IMG/VR virus record: IMGVR_UViG_3300025949_000019
Coordinates: 33,539-97,538 of that record
Origin: a virus
DNA: 64,000 nt
Direction: 5' to 3' (one strand)
Shown: piece by piece, positions 35,323 through 43,014 of the stretch
Numbering within the stretch: the first letter of the stretch is position 1
How the letters are laid out: each line of letters opens with the position of its first letter
Program-made: the position numbers and the translations under genes
Notes under the pieces: model-generated
Seen by the model: only the letters and a program-made list of their open reading frames with translations
Databases searched by the model: none
What the model was told of the DNA's origin: nothing

Positions 35323-35793
35323 ATGGTAAAGAAGACAAAAACAACATACTATCACAAGAAACTCGGACCTGTTTCTAAGCTAGAACGTCGCTTGGAAAAA
35401 ACAAAAGCAGCCGATGTTCTTGGTAAGTTTGGTGACCACACAAAGGACAGAGTAAAGACGGTTGCGACTGTCTCTACTGGAGCCGCTGCAATCGGAACAC
35501 TAGGAGCAGCCGCAGCATTGGCGGCTCATTTTGCCGGCGGACCGTCTAATGCAGTTGCACCGACATTTCATGATTCTTATTTCTTTCATCCAGACCCAAT
35601 TCCACTAACGAGTGAGGAAGTTGATATGAACACGAAGAACAAAATAGAAGAACTTGTTGATCTTGTTTCCGTTGGTGTGGCTGAAAATTTACTGGACGAA
35701 GTTGCAAACCAAGTCCTCGGAGATAAGATAAGTGACCTATTGTATCAAAGAAGATTGCAGATAGCAGAGACATTATTTAAGGATAAAGACTAA
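35323..35793 (+). CDS. Unknown head-cluster protein with hydrophobic Ala/Gly segment, 156 aa
   Basis: The N-terminus is strongly basic (KKTKTTYYHKKLGPVSK). Residues about 47-73 (VSTGAAAIGTLGAAAALAAH) are hydrophobic, Ala/Gly-rich and long enough to span a membrane. The C-terminus (QVLGDKISDLLYQRRLQIAETLF) resembles that of the next protein (QALGNKILTNLEYRKAELAQAIF), so the two may have arisen by duplication. It sits between portal and prohead protease, where T4 has core proteins gp67 and gp68. An internal virion role is inferred. Confidence 0.6.
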   Translation: MVKKTKTTYYHKKLGPVSKLERRLEKTKAADVLGKFGDHTKDRVKTVATVSTGAAAIGTLGAAAALAAHFAGGPSNAVAPTFHDSYFFHPDPIPLTSEEVDMNTKNKIEELVDLVSVGVAENLLDEVANQVLGDKISDLLYQRRLQIAETLFKDKD

Positions 35794-35794
35794 C

Positions 35795-36406
35795 ATGGCT
35801 AAACATCATAAAAAAACCCACAAGCACTCTCACTATCATATCGGTCTTCCACCAAGGGAAGACAAGAGATACAAGAAAAACTTCATCTCAAAGCACCTGA
35901 AAGGTGTGACACAAGAAGAAACAGAGAACCTACAGGAATTGGGTTTGGCTGATGTTGCTAATCCAGTAGGTGCAATTGGTCGTGCTGGTGCAACAGTCGC
36001 AGGTAGATTGCAAGCTCGTCAGAGAAATGACAGAAGTAGAGCAGAAAAAAGTTCTGAGAGAACATCATCGGCTGTTAAGACAGGTTTGGCTGGTGCAGCA
36101 TTAGGGTCTGCTGCTGGATTGCCTGGTGCTGCAATTGGTGGAGCCGCTGGTGCAGTAGGTGGTTATTTGGGAGCAAGATCAGATCAAGCGAAGGATAAAA
36201 TGAAAGCAAAAGAACCATTACTAAGCACAGAAGAAATCGAATTAGTTGGCGCTGCAATTGACAGAATCTCAGCAGACGCAAATCAAGATGAAGCAAGGGA
36301 ATTCATTGCACAGGCTCTTGGCAACAAGATTCTTACAAACCTAGAATACAGAAAAGCAGAACTAGCACAGGCTATTTTCGGAACACATCAAGGAAATGAC
36401 GAATAA
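35795..36406 (+). CDS. Glycine-zipper protein of the head cluster, 203 aa
   Basis: The start is His/Lys-rich (KHHKKTHKHSHYHIGLP). Residues about 100-130 form a glycine zipper with GAALGSAAGLPGAAIGGAAG followed by AVGGYLGARSD, a pattern found in membrane-inserting and pore-forming proteins. The C-terminal 40 residues resemble the preceding protein. A possible gp21-type cleavage site is LQE in the region near residue 48. The end overlaps the next gene by 11 nt. Function unknown; an ejected internal protein is plausible. Confidence 0.6.
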   Translation: MAKHHKKTHKHSHYHIGLPPREDKRYKKNFISKHLKGVTQEETENLQELGLADVANPVGAIGRAGATVAGRLQARQRNDRSRAEKSSERTSSAVKTGLAGAALGSAAGLPGAAIGGAAGAVGGYLGARSDQAKDKMKAKEPLLSTEEIELVGAAIDRISADANQDEAREFIAQALGNKILTNLEYRKAELAQAIFGTHQGNDE

Positions 36407-38897
36407 CACTAGCAGCAATACAGAGATGTTTGTCGTAGAAGGTTTGGCTGACTCAATCAGGAGTTCGGCTGCGAAACTTTCTGGGCGTGCGTTTGTCAGA
36501 AATGCTTCACGCCATATGGGACAAGCAGTTGGCTCTGTTAGCAGCTATGTTGTTCATGGAACCGAGACGGCTGGTGAGGGAACTGCACACTATGTTATTC
36601 ATAAGAGTATACATGGTGAACATGAACACAAAAAGAACAAAAAACACAAAGTTGTTCATGAGGCTACTGGTTCGCAAATCAGAACAGCCGTCGTTGCTGG
36701 TGCATTGACTGGTGGTGTCGCAGCACACTATCTAAGAAAACACTATGACAAGAAGAAACATGTAAGAAGAAAGCACGTCAGAGAAAGTATTGGTGAATTA
36801 ATAGCTGGTGCGGCTGATGATATCGGAGTTGTTGCATACAAACATTTAACCAGAAAAGATAAGCCTAATAACAATATTGTTGCAGCTAATACTGTAAAGC
36901 CAAAGATGATGGTCAAAAAAGTAATCAAGAAACTCCCAGAGGGGTTTGCATCTTCGGCTGCAAGAATAGGTAAAAAAGCAATCGGAAACAAATGGGTTCG
37001 TGGCGGCGGAGCATTTCTAGCGGCTGCTGGCATTTCATCTGCGGTTTCTGACGTTGCTCAATCGGCAACTGAGAAATACTTAAAGAATAAAGATAAAGTT
37101 GCAGCTAGAAAATCACCCAAATCTTCGGAGGAAGTTCCTCAAGCATCTCAGGGAATGCAATATGAAGGTGTGATCGGTGCGGCGGCTGGTATCGCATCGA
37201 AGGCTGGGAAGTTTATTGCACAGCGCAAGAATCAAATCAAATCAACTGGCAAATTTGTTGCTGGCCAGAGCATTGGTGGTGCCGCAATTGGTGCGACAAT
37301 TCCGATTGTAGATCGTTATCTTGCAAAGAAAGAAAAAGAAACTGCTGCAAAGCAAGCTGGTCAACCAGTCTCAGAAGCACTTCATAAGGAACCACCAGTT
37401 GTTCTGATCTTGAAAAGAAAATCAATCAGACTGTTTCCACAGGGAGACAAAGTTGCTCTCTATAAGAACGACAAGACCGGCATTTCATTTGCGGTTCCAT
37501 ACGATGATCCAGAAGATGCAGTGAAATCAAACAACGAAATTATTGGCGCTGTCTCTGAAGGTGTCTTCAGGGATGTTGGTTCTGCTGCATGGAGAGAATT
37601 TAGAAGAACAATGGCAGCTAGAAAGAAAAGCGGACCGTTCACATATGATGCAAAGGAAGCGGAAGAAGCTGCAAAGCGCCATGCAGAGGCAGAAAAAGCA
37701 TACGAGAAATTGCATAAATCAATTCCAGGTCTTGACAAATTACCAAAAGGATCAGGACGTGCGGCTGCATGGGGTGTTTCTGCTGCTGTTGGCACGGGAT
37801 ATGTTGTTGACAAAGGAACAAGACACATAGAAAAGATCATTGACAACCCAGATAGGTCTAGGAGAGTTAATGGTCGCCCTGTCTATACTAACGAAGCTGC
37901 AAAATCACCGGGTGCACACCTTGGCAGACCATCCGTAAGCGGAGCCTTAAAGAATGGTGCTGCAATTGGTGGTGGATTAATTCTTGCAAAAGCAGCATAT
38001 GATACCGGAAAAAAGTATCTGGAAACAAAATCTAGTCGTGAAAAACAAGATAATTTCGAAAAACTTCAGAGACAAAATATGAAATACGTCAAGAAGATAA
38101 GGATGAGGAAGGAAGAAGTAGAACAACTAGATGAATTTTTACCAGCATTGATGGCGGCTGCAAGAGCCGCACCTGCTGTCATAAGAGCCGCCGCAGCAAG
38201 TCCACTAGGACGTTATGCTGGAAAAGCAATTGGTGTTGGTTCTACTGTTGGTGGTCTAGTCGGTCTTGGTAGTGCTACGATCAAGAAAAAGAAGAAACAA
38301 ACTTCAGTTGATCCAGATGATAGAAGCGATTCTTCACCAGATGCAGAACCAAATCCATCTGTGTCGGAGGCAACATCACACCACCAGATGACGCCCATCA
38401 AAGCAAAGGTCAATAAGTTTATTTCTAAGGATGTTAGAAAACATATTGCGATTGCCGCTGCTGGTGCACTTGGAGCAAAGCTTGTTGATATAGGGTATGA
38501 TGCATACAGGGATCATGCAGACATAAAGAAAGCTGAAAAAGAAGAAAAAGCAAAAGCAAGAGCCCAAAAGGAAGTCGCACCGAAAAAGATCATCATTCAG
38601 AAAAAGACGAACCCAAAGACAGGCACGACCACAGTCAAGAAAGAAATCAAAGAAGCAAAAGAAGAAGTGCGTGGTTATGGTGCTATCGTAGAATCAACAA
38701 GAAGTGGCTCTGACGGATATGTTCATCACAATGACGGAACTAGAAGCAAAGTAGATGTATATACTGCTCACATGATTCAGAATATCCATGAATCACTTAG
38801 CATCGAGAACCAACAGAAGCTAAGAGAAATGGTTGCAAGGGATAGAAGTAACTTCAACAAGATCGTTGATTTCGCACACAAACAACACAACAAATAG
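36396..38897 (+). CDS. Large glycine-zipper internal head protein with repeated protease-like sites, 833 aa
   Basis: Not a T4 homologue that I recognise. It alternates basic stretches (EHKKNKKHKVVHE, RKHVRESIGE) with at least five Ala/Gly-rich hydrophobic segments, for example IRTAVVAGALTGGVAAHYL, GGGAFLAAAGISSAVSDVA, GGAAIGATIPIV, GAAIGGGLILAKAAYD and IAIAAAGALGAKLVDI. Several sites fit the gp21 rule of hydrophobic-x-Glu before a small residue: FVVE-G, VVHE-A, PVSE-A, AVSE-G, SVSE-A. It may be cut into several peptides during head maturation. An inner ATG at 36426 (MFVVEGLADS) is a possible alternative start. The location between portal and protease supports an internal head role. Confidence 0.6.
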   Translation: MTNNTSSNTEMFVVEGLADSIRSSAAKLSGRAFVRNASRHMGQAVGSVSSYVVHGTETAGEGTAHYVIHKSIHGEHEHKKNKKHKVVHEATGSQIRTAVVAGALTGGVAAHYLRKHYDKKKHVRRKHVRESIGELIAGAADDIGVVAYKHLTRKDKPNNNIVAANTVKPKMMVKKVIKKLPEGFASSAARIGKKAIGNKWVRGGGAFLAAAGISSAVSDVAQSATEKYLKNKDKVAARKSPKSSEEVPQASQGMQYEGVIGAAAGIASKAGKFIAQRKNQIKSTGKFVAGQSIGGAAIGATIPIVDRYLAKKEKETAAKQAGQPVSEALHKEPPVVLILKRKSIRLFPQGDKVALYKNDKTGISFAVPYDDPEDAVKSNNEIIGAVSEGVFRDVGSAAWREFRRTMAARKKSGPFTYDAKEAEEAAKRHAEAEKAYEKLHKSIPGLDKLPKGSGRAAAWGVSAAVGTGYVVDKGTRHIEKIIDNPDRSRRVNGRPVYTNEAAKSPGAHLGRPSVSGALKNGAAIGGGLILAKAAYDTGKKYLETKSSREKQDNFEKLQRQNMKYVKKIRMRKEEVEQLDEFLPALMAAARAAPAVIRAAAASPLGRYAGKAIGVGSTVGGLVGLGSATIKKKKKQTSVDPDDRSDSSPDAEPNPSVSEATSHHQMTPIKAKVNKFISKDVRKHIAIAAAGALGAKLVDIGYDAYRDHADIKKAEKEEKAKARAQKEVAPKKIIIQKKTNPKTGTTTVKKEIKEAKEEVRGYGAIVESTRSGSDGYVHHNDGTRSKVDVYTAHMIQNIHESLSIENQQKLREMVARDRSNFNKIVDFAHKQHNK

Positions 38898-38910
38898 GAA
38901 GATATAGAAA

Positions 38911-39450
38911 ATGGCTTCATTTACAAAACAAGTCCTGAAGGACACAACAACCGAAACAGTCGTTAAATTCATCGGCTTCATTGATGCGGCTGCTAACTTG
39001 CCACAAACACTAGACCAAGCGAACAGCACACTTGCAATGGCATCGCTTCGCGGTGCTTATGACACAAACAATGCACTTCGCTCCGTGACTGGTAATGCTG
39101 CTCTATCTTTCTATGGAACAAACATTAGAAAAGTTAACTGGACAATTGCCGCAACACCAGCAAACGCTGCAATTCAACTTTCTTGGAGAGGTGGTGGATC
39201 GAATGCAAACGTTGTTGCATTCAACTTCTGCGGTGGTGCAGGAGAACTAGACTTCACCGACGGAACGACAGCCGCGGTTGCAATCACAGACCCGGGAGTT
39301 GGTTTGGGCGCAAACTCTGGCGATTTGATCGTTACTGCAACACCTGGTTTAACAGCAGCAACATATACAATCATTGTCGCATTGAAGAAAGACCCGAAAT
39401 ACTTTGACCGTGGTGCATTGGTCGACAAGGCTTACTTCCAGAACCCATAA
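38911..39450 (+). CDS. Virion structural protein, beta-rich, 179 aa
   Basis: The layout (FTKQVLKDTTTETVVKFIGF, then NIRKVNWTIAATPANAAIQL, SWRGGGSNANVVAFNFCGGA and AATYTIIVALKKDPKYFDRG) is familiar from structural proteins of distant T4-like phages, where a short beta-sandwich of this kind is found in virions. No signal or membrane segment is present. A Shine-Dalgarno-like AGGAAGAT precedes the start. Its place in the head cassette suggests a head decoration or core protein, but this is not established here. Confidence 0.6.
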   Translation: MASFTKQVLKDTTTETVVKFIGFIDAAANLPQTLDQANSTLAMASLRGAYDTNNALRSVTGNAALSFYGTNIRKVNWTIAATPANAAIQLSWRGGGSNANVVAFNFCGGAGELDFTDGTTAAVAITDPGVGLGANSGDLIVTATPGLTAATYTIIVALKKDPKYFDRGALVDKAYFQNP

Positions 39451-39454
39451 TAAC

Positions 39455-39898
39455 ATGAAGGGTCTTGATCTTGTCCATTACATTGCAAAGGGAGATTTAG
39501 AGGAAGCCTATGATGTTTTCCTTAGAAATCTTTCAGAGATTGTTTTGGTCAAGGTAAACGAAAGAAAACAGGACATTGCAGGGGAATTACTGGTAATTGG
39601 CGAAGTTCATAAATATCCAAAAGTTGTTAGAAGAATCGGGCGTTTGAATTTTGTCAGGATCAGGGTCAGACACGGAAAGATTCAACGAAATAGACGAGTC
39701 TCTGCGGTAAAGGGTTATACATTTAGGCATGGTCATCTGATTAGAATGAGACCGTCCGAGAGACTTCACAGAAGGCTTGCAGCAAGACGAGCAAAGATTA
39801 AGAGGCGTGCAAAGAGGTCCCAAACAAGAAGACACTTGATCATTGCAATGAGAAGAAGAAAATCACTAGGATTGTCATACAGGCCATTTGGAAGATGA
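39455..39898 (+). CDS. Prohead core protein, gp67-like N-terminus with basic C-terminus
   Basis: I choose ATG 39455 rather than the upstream in-frame start at 39404, which would overlap the previous gene by 47 nt. The N-terminus MKGLDLVHYIAKGDLEEAYD, continuing into FLRNLSEIVLVKVNE, resembles gp67 (Pip) core peptides, which begin with a short helical repeat of this kind. Residues about 65-148 are extremely basic with HGKIQRNRRVSAVKGYTF and RLAARRAKIKRRAKRS, a tail pattern I associate with core proteins of distant T4-like phages. It lies just upstream of gp21, as gp67 does in T4. Its end overlaps the next gene by a few bases. Confidence 0.6.
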   Translation: MKGLDLVHYIAKGDLEEAYDVFLRNLSEIVLVKVNERKQDIAGELLVIGEVHKYPKVVRRIGRLNFVRIRVRHGKIQRNRRVSAVKGYTFRHGHLIRMRPSERLHRRLAARRAKIKRRAKRSQTRRHLIIAMRRRKSLGLSYRPFGR

Positions 39899-39903
39899 TG
39901 ATG

Positions 39904-40236
39904 ATGAAAACATTCTTAGAATTCTTAGAAGAAAGCAGCAAGGTCATCGATATTGCAAATGTGCTGGTTCATAGATTGATAAAGCATCACCACAACATGC
40001 TAAGTCCAAAGGGATATGTTCATTCTGTAGTTCAAAAGGGTATCAGAACAACATATGCATGGAGAAAAGGTGACCACCACTTTGAGATTATGCATAAGAG
40101 TACAGACCCAAACTGGTATCAGTGGGGTCATGCGAAAGTAGGGAAAAACGGAAAACTAGATTTTTACAACTCAGGACAAGAACCACTTCGCGGTGATCCA
40201 GCAACGGGCGCACCAGACTTTAGGAGAATTAAATGA
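39904..40236 (+). CDS. Putative internal head protein with capsid-targeting leader, about 110 aa
   Basis: Four ATG codons in a row (39895, 39898, 39901, 39904) can start this gene; the last gives MKTFLEFLEESSK, aligned with the MKTFKQFITE leader of neighbouring genes. The Leu-Glu-Glu triplet fits the gp21 cleavage rule. The remainder is rich in His, Lys and Trp (RLIKHHHNML, HHFEIMHKSTDPNWYQWGH) and resembles no enzyme I know. It overlaps the following gene by 4 nt (ATGA). A packaged role is inferred. Confidence 0.6.
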   Translation: MKTFLEFLEESSKVIDIANVLVHRLIKHHHNMLSPKGYVHSVVQKGIRTTYAWRKGDHHFEIMHKSTDPNWYQWGHAKVGKNGKLDFYNSGQEPLRGDPATGAPDFRRIK

Positions 40237-40820
40237 AGACATTTAAACAATTCATAACAGAAAGAATGATGGGTCATGGTAGGAGCGGCGAACACTCAAA
40301 ACACTATGCTCATCCAATGCATCTTCATCTAAAGAAGGGCGCATTTCATCGCTGGCTTGGGAAGTCGGAAGGTGAGCCTATCACAGCCGCAGACATTCAA
40401 AAAGGTCTAGCTGCTGGTGGACATGCTGCTAAGATGGCAAACTTTGCAAGGAACGCAAAACATTTCCATCATGAGGAATACAGTCTACAAAACGAAAACG
40501 TTGCGAGAGACCATCCATATACAACTGCTGCCGCAGTCGGTGCTCCGATTGGAGCCGTTGGTGGTGCACTACATGGAGCAGGTTCTGGTTATAGTGTAGC
40601 AACCCAATTAGGTTTTAAGCGATCAGCAGCAAAAAGTATAATAAAAGCAGGACTTAAGGCTGGTGGTGTAGTTGGTGCTGCAACTGGAGCGGGTGCTGCT
40701 GCACTGGCAACATATGGATATAAAATCAGAAATAAACACCCAACTGTCGGAGGATACCTATCTGGTGGTGTTAAGGGTGCAATAGGAAGTAAAATCGACT
40801 CATATAAGGCGAAAAAATGA
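40233..40820 (+). CDS. Putative internal head protein with capsid-targeting leader and glycine zippers
   Basis: The leader MKTFKQFITERMM is a very close match to the T4 internal protein leader, with Ile-Thr-Glu as predicted gp21 site. After a His-rich stretch (SGEHSKHYAHPMHLHL), two glycine-zipper segments occur: AAAVGAPIGAVGGALHGAGS near residue 93 and GGVVGAATGAGAAALATYGY near 145. Such segments suggest membrane insertion. The gene overlaps both neighbours by 4 nt (ATGA), placing it in one translation unit with gp21, as expected of a core protein. It may be packaged and act in the host envelope after injection; this is inference. Confidence 0.65.
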   Translation: MKTFKQFITERMMGHGRSGEHSKHYAHPMHLHLKKGAFHRWLGKSEGEPITAADIQKGLAAGGHAAKMANFARNAKHFHHEEYSLQNENVARDHPYTTAAAVGAPIGAVGGALHGAGSGYSVATQLGFKRSAAKSIIKAGLKAGGVVGAATGAGAAALATYGYKIRNKHPTVGGYLSGGVKGAIGSKIDSYKAKK

Positions 40821-41485
40821 AATTACTCAAAGAGATAGTCGAAGACATTCAAGTTACAATACTAGAAGAAAAAGAAGGTGGCAAGAAAGCCTACTTCATT
40901 GAAGGTATCTGGCTTCAATCTGAATTGAAGAACAGAAACGGAAGAATGTATCCAATGCCAGTCTTGGAACGTGAAGTAAAGAGATATTCTGAGCAATACA
41001 TCGACAAGAAAAGAGCATTCGGTGAGCTAGGGCACCCAGATAGTCCCACTATTAACCTGGATCGTGTAAGCCACTCTATTGTTGAGCTACATAGAGATGG
41101 GAACAACTTTATGGGCAAAGCTAAGATTCTAGAGACCCCAAACGGCAAGATCGTAAAGACATTTCTAGACGAAGGCTTAACAATCGGTGTCTCCTCAAGA
41201 GGTCTTGGATCATTGAAGACAACCTCGGAAGGTGTGAACATCGTTCAGGATGACTTCTACCTTGCAACCGCTGGAGATATCGTTGCAGACCCGTCAGCAC
41301 CCGATGCATTTGTTCAAGGGATCATGGAAGACAAGGAATGGTTGTTTATTGATGGACAAGGATGGATTCCGCAGTTTTTGGATGAAACCAAGAGAGATAT
41401 TAAGAAAATGACTGCAAAGGAAATCAATGAAAAGAAGATGGCGATTTTCGAAGCATTCATGAAGAACTTAGGTGGACAGAAATAA
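40817..41485 (+). CDS. 21: Prohead protease gp21
   Basis: The sequence AYFIEGIWLQSELKNRNGRM, YPMPVLEREVKRY, then FGELGHPDSPTINLDRVSHS with the catalytic His in GHPD, and TIGVSSRGLGSL with the catalytic Ser identify the T4-type serine prohead protease (S77 family, herpesvirus assemblin fold). DFYLATAGDIVADPSAPDAF follows, as in the family. It cleaves head proteins after hydrophobic-x-Glu. The N-terminus MKLLKEIVEDIQV itself resembles the capsid-targeting leaders of this phage. Confidence 0.95.
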   Translation: MKLLKEIVEDIQVTILEEKEGGKKAYFIEGIWLQSELKNRNGRMYPMPVLEREVKRYSEQYIDKKRAFGELGHPDSPTINLDRVSHSIVELHRDGNNFMGKAKILETPNGKIVKTFLDEGLTIGVSSRGLGSLKTTSEGVNIVQDDFYLATAGDIVADPSAPDAFVQGIMEDKEWLFIDGQGWIPQFLDETKRDIKKMTAKEINEKKMAIFEAFMKNLGGQK

Positions 41486-41512
41486 GTAACATTTACCACA
41501 AATTTTCCGATT

Positions 41513-41520
41513 TATAAATA
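41513..41520 (+). promoter_or_regulatory. T4-type late promoter TATAAATA before the scaffold gene
   Basis: An exact TATAAATA, the T4 late promoter core recognised by gp55, lies 32 nt before the gp22 start, with a good Shine-Dalgarno sequence AAGGAGAAG in the leader. It lies in the 67-nt gap after gp21. It is the only exact match I found. Confidence 0.7.
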
Positions 41521-41552
41521 TCAATTAGATGAAACCAAGGAGAAGTTAAAAC

Positions 41553-42965
41553 ATGGCTAAAAAGACATTAACCGAAGCAGCAGCAGAAATTTTGAATCAA
41601 AGCCGCTCGTCTGCACCCGGTCAACCACAGCAAAAACTGGAATCTGATCCAGGTTTTGATTCTGCTGTTCAAGGCGGAAAGAGCGAAGAAGACCTTGGTG
41701 GAGACACACCTAAAGTCGTCGCAGCAAACAATCCAGACCCAACTCGTCCAATCGGCAAAGCAAAAGAGCCAGGCGCAACTCCTCCAATTGGTAAGGAAAA
41801 TGACGCAAGGACAAAGAGCCTAAAAGGCAACAACTCTACTGAAGATGACCTTCAATCCAGAGGACCAAATAAAGTGAAATATCAAACATCCGGTGATGGT
41901 AACCCCGCTGCACGTGGTGGTACTGAAGATGCAGAACTAGAACACCAAGAAGACGAATTCTGTGAAGAACAAGTCCTCTATGTTGATGAAGAAGGTAATG
42001 TCCTAGATGAAGAAGGCAATATCCTTTCAGACGAAGAACTAGCAAATTACGAACTAGTCGAAGAAATCGAAGAAGACGACGACACCAACAACGATGAAAA
42101 TGAAGTCATCGAAGAAGGCGAAGAAGAAAGCGTTCTTCTATTCGACAGAGAAGCAATCTATGAATCGTTTAGACAAGACCTCGAAGCTGACCTTGGTAAT
42201 CTTCTTGATGATGATACAACTCTCTCAGAAGAATTCAAAGGGAAAGCAAAGACAATCTTTGAAGCAGCAGTCATGGCTCGCGTAGACCAAATGGCTGATG
42301 CACTAGAAGCCGCATTCGTAGAAACACTAGAAGAAGCCATTGATGAAATCAAGGGTGACCTGACAGAAAAGACAAACGACTACCTATCCTATGTTGCAGA
42401 ACAATGGATGCAAGAGAATGAACTTGCAGTCGAAAAAGCACTGAAGTCAGAACTAACAGAAGATTTCATTAACGGACTAAAAGAACTATTTGTTGAGCAC
42501 TATATCAATATCCCTGAAGATAAGGTTGATGTTGTTGAAGAACTCGCAGAAGAAGTCGCACAAGTCGAAGAAAGACTGAACGAAGAAATTCAGAAAAACA
42601 TCGACCTGAGCAAGGAAGTAAAGTCTTATCAAGCCGCAGAAGCTTTTGCCACAGTGTGCGAAGGTCTAACAGACGTGCAAGTTGATAAGATGCAAACTCT
42701 AGCAGAAGGACTTGAATTCGGCACTGTTGCAGAATTCACAGAAAAACTTGAAATGTTGCGCGACAACTATTTCTCGACTGCTGGAGATGGCAGCAAATCA
42801 GCACCTAAGACAAAGGAAGTAGGACAAACCAGTGATGGTGGATTGAACGAAACCATCGAGATTGAAGAAACCGGCACTAAGAAGTTCATTACTGCTGATG
42901 GATCGGTCTCTGCATTTACAAAAGCACTAGATAAAGCTTCTGCAAATCAACTGCCAAAATCCTAA
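41553..42965 (+). CDS. 22: Prohead core scaffold protein gp22
   Basis: Identified by position between gp21 and gp23 and by composition: a very acidic protein with VEEIEEDDDTNNDENEVIE and long helical Glu-rich stretches (VDVVEELAEEVAQVEERLNE), plus DREAIYESFRQDLEADLGNL and FEAAVMARVDQMADALEAAF, which match scaffold core proteins. The N-terminal 130 residues are low complexity. The 470-residue length is greater than T4 gp22. The core is degraded by gp21 during head maturation. A TATAAATA promoter precedes it. Confidence 0.9.
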   Translation: MAKKTLTEAAAEILNQSRSSAPGQPQQKLESDPGFDSAVQGGKSEEDLGGDTPKVVAANNPDPTRPIGKAKEPGATPPIGKENDARTKSLKGNNSTEDDLQSRGPNKVKYQTSGDGNPAARGGTEDAELEHQEDEFCEEQVLYVDEEGNVLDEEGNILSDEELANYELVEEIEEDDDTNNDENEVIEEGEEESVLLFDREAIYESFRQDLEADLGNLLDDDTTLSEEFKGKAKTIFEAAVMARVDQMADALEAAFVETLEEAIDEIKGDLTEKTNDYLSYVAEQWMQENELAVEKALKSELTEDFINGLKELFVEHYINIPEDKVDVVEELAEEVAQVEERLNEEIQKNIDLSKEVKSYQAAEAFATVCEGLTDVQVDKMQTLAEGLEFGTVAEFTEKLEMLRDNYFSTAGDGSKSAPKTKEVGQTSDGGLNETIEIEETGTKKFITADGSVSAFTKALDKASANQLPKS

Positions 42966-42968
42966 TTT

Positions 42969-42976
42969 CATAAATA
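42969..42976 (+). promoter_or_regulatory. Possible late promoter CATAAATA before the major capsid gene
   Basis: One base from TATAAATA, 38 nt before the gp23 start with AAGGAAAGAAG in between as ribosome site. Placement before the most abundant protein fits a late promoter. Confidence 0.55.
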
Positions 42977-43014
42977 GACTTACACACATTTAGAACAAAA
43001 AGGAAAGAAGAAAA

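Noticed and set aside
39404-39454. Longer start of the gp67-like gene
   Set aside because: It would overlap the preceding structural gene by 47 nt with unrelated residues (MTVVHWSTRL), and ATG 39455 gives the family-like start.
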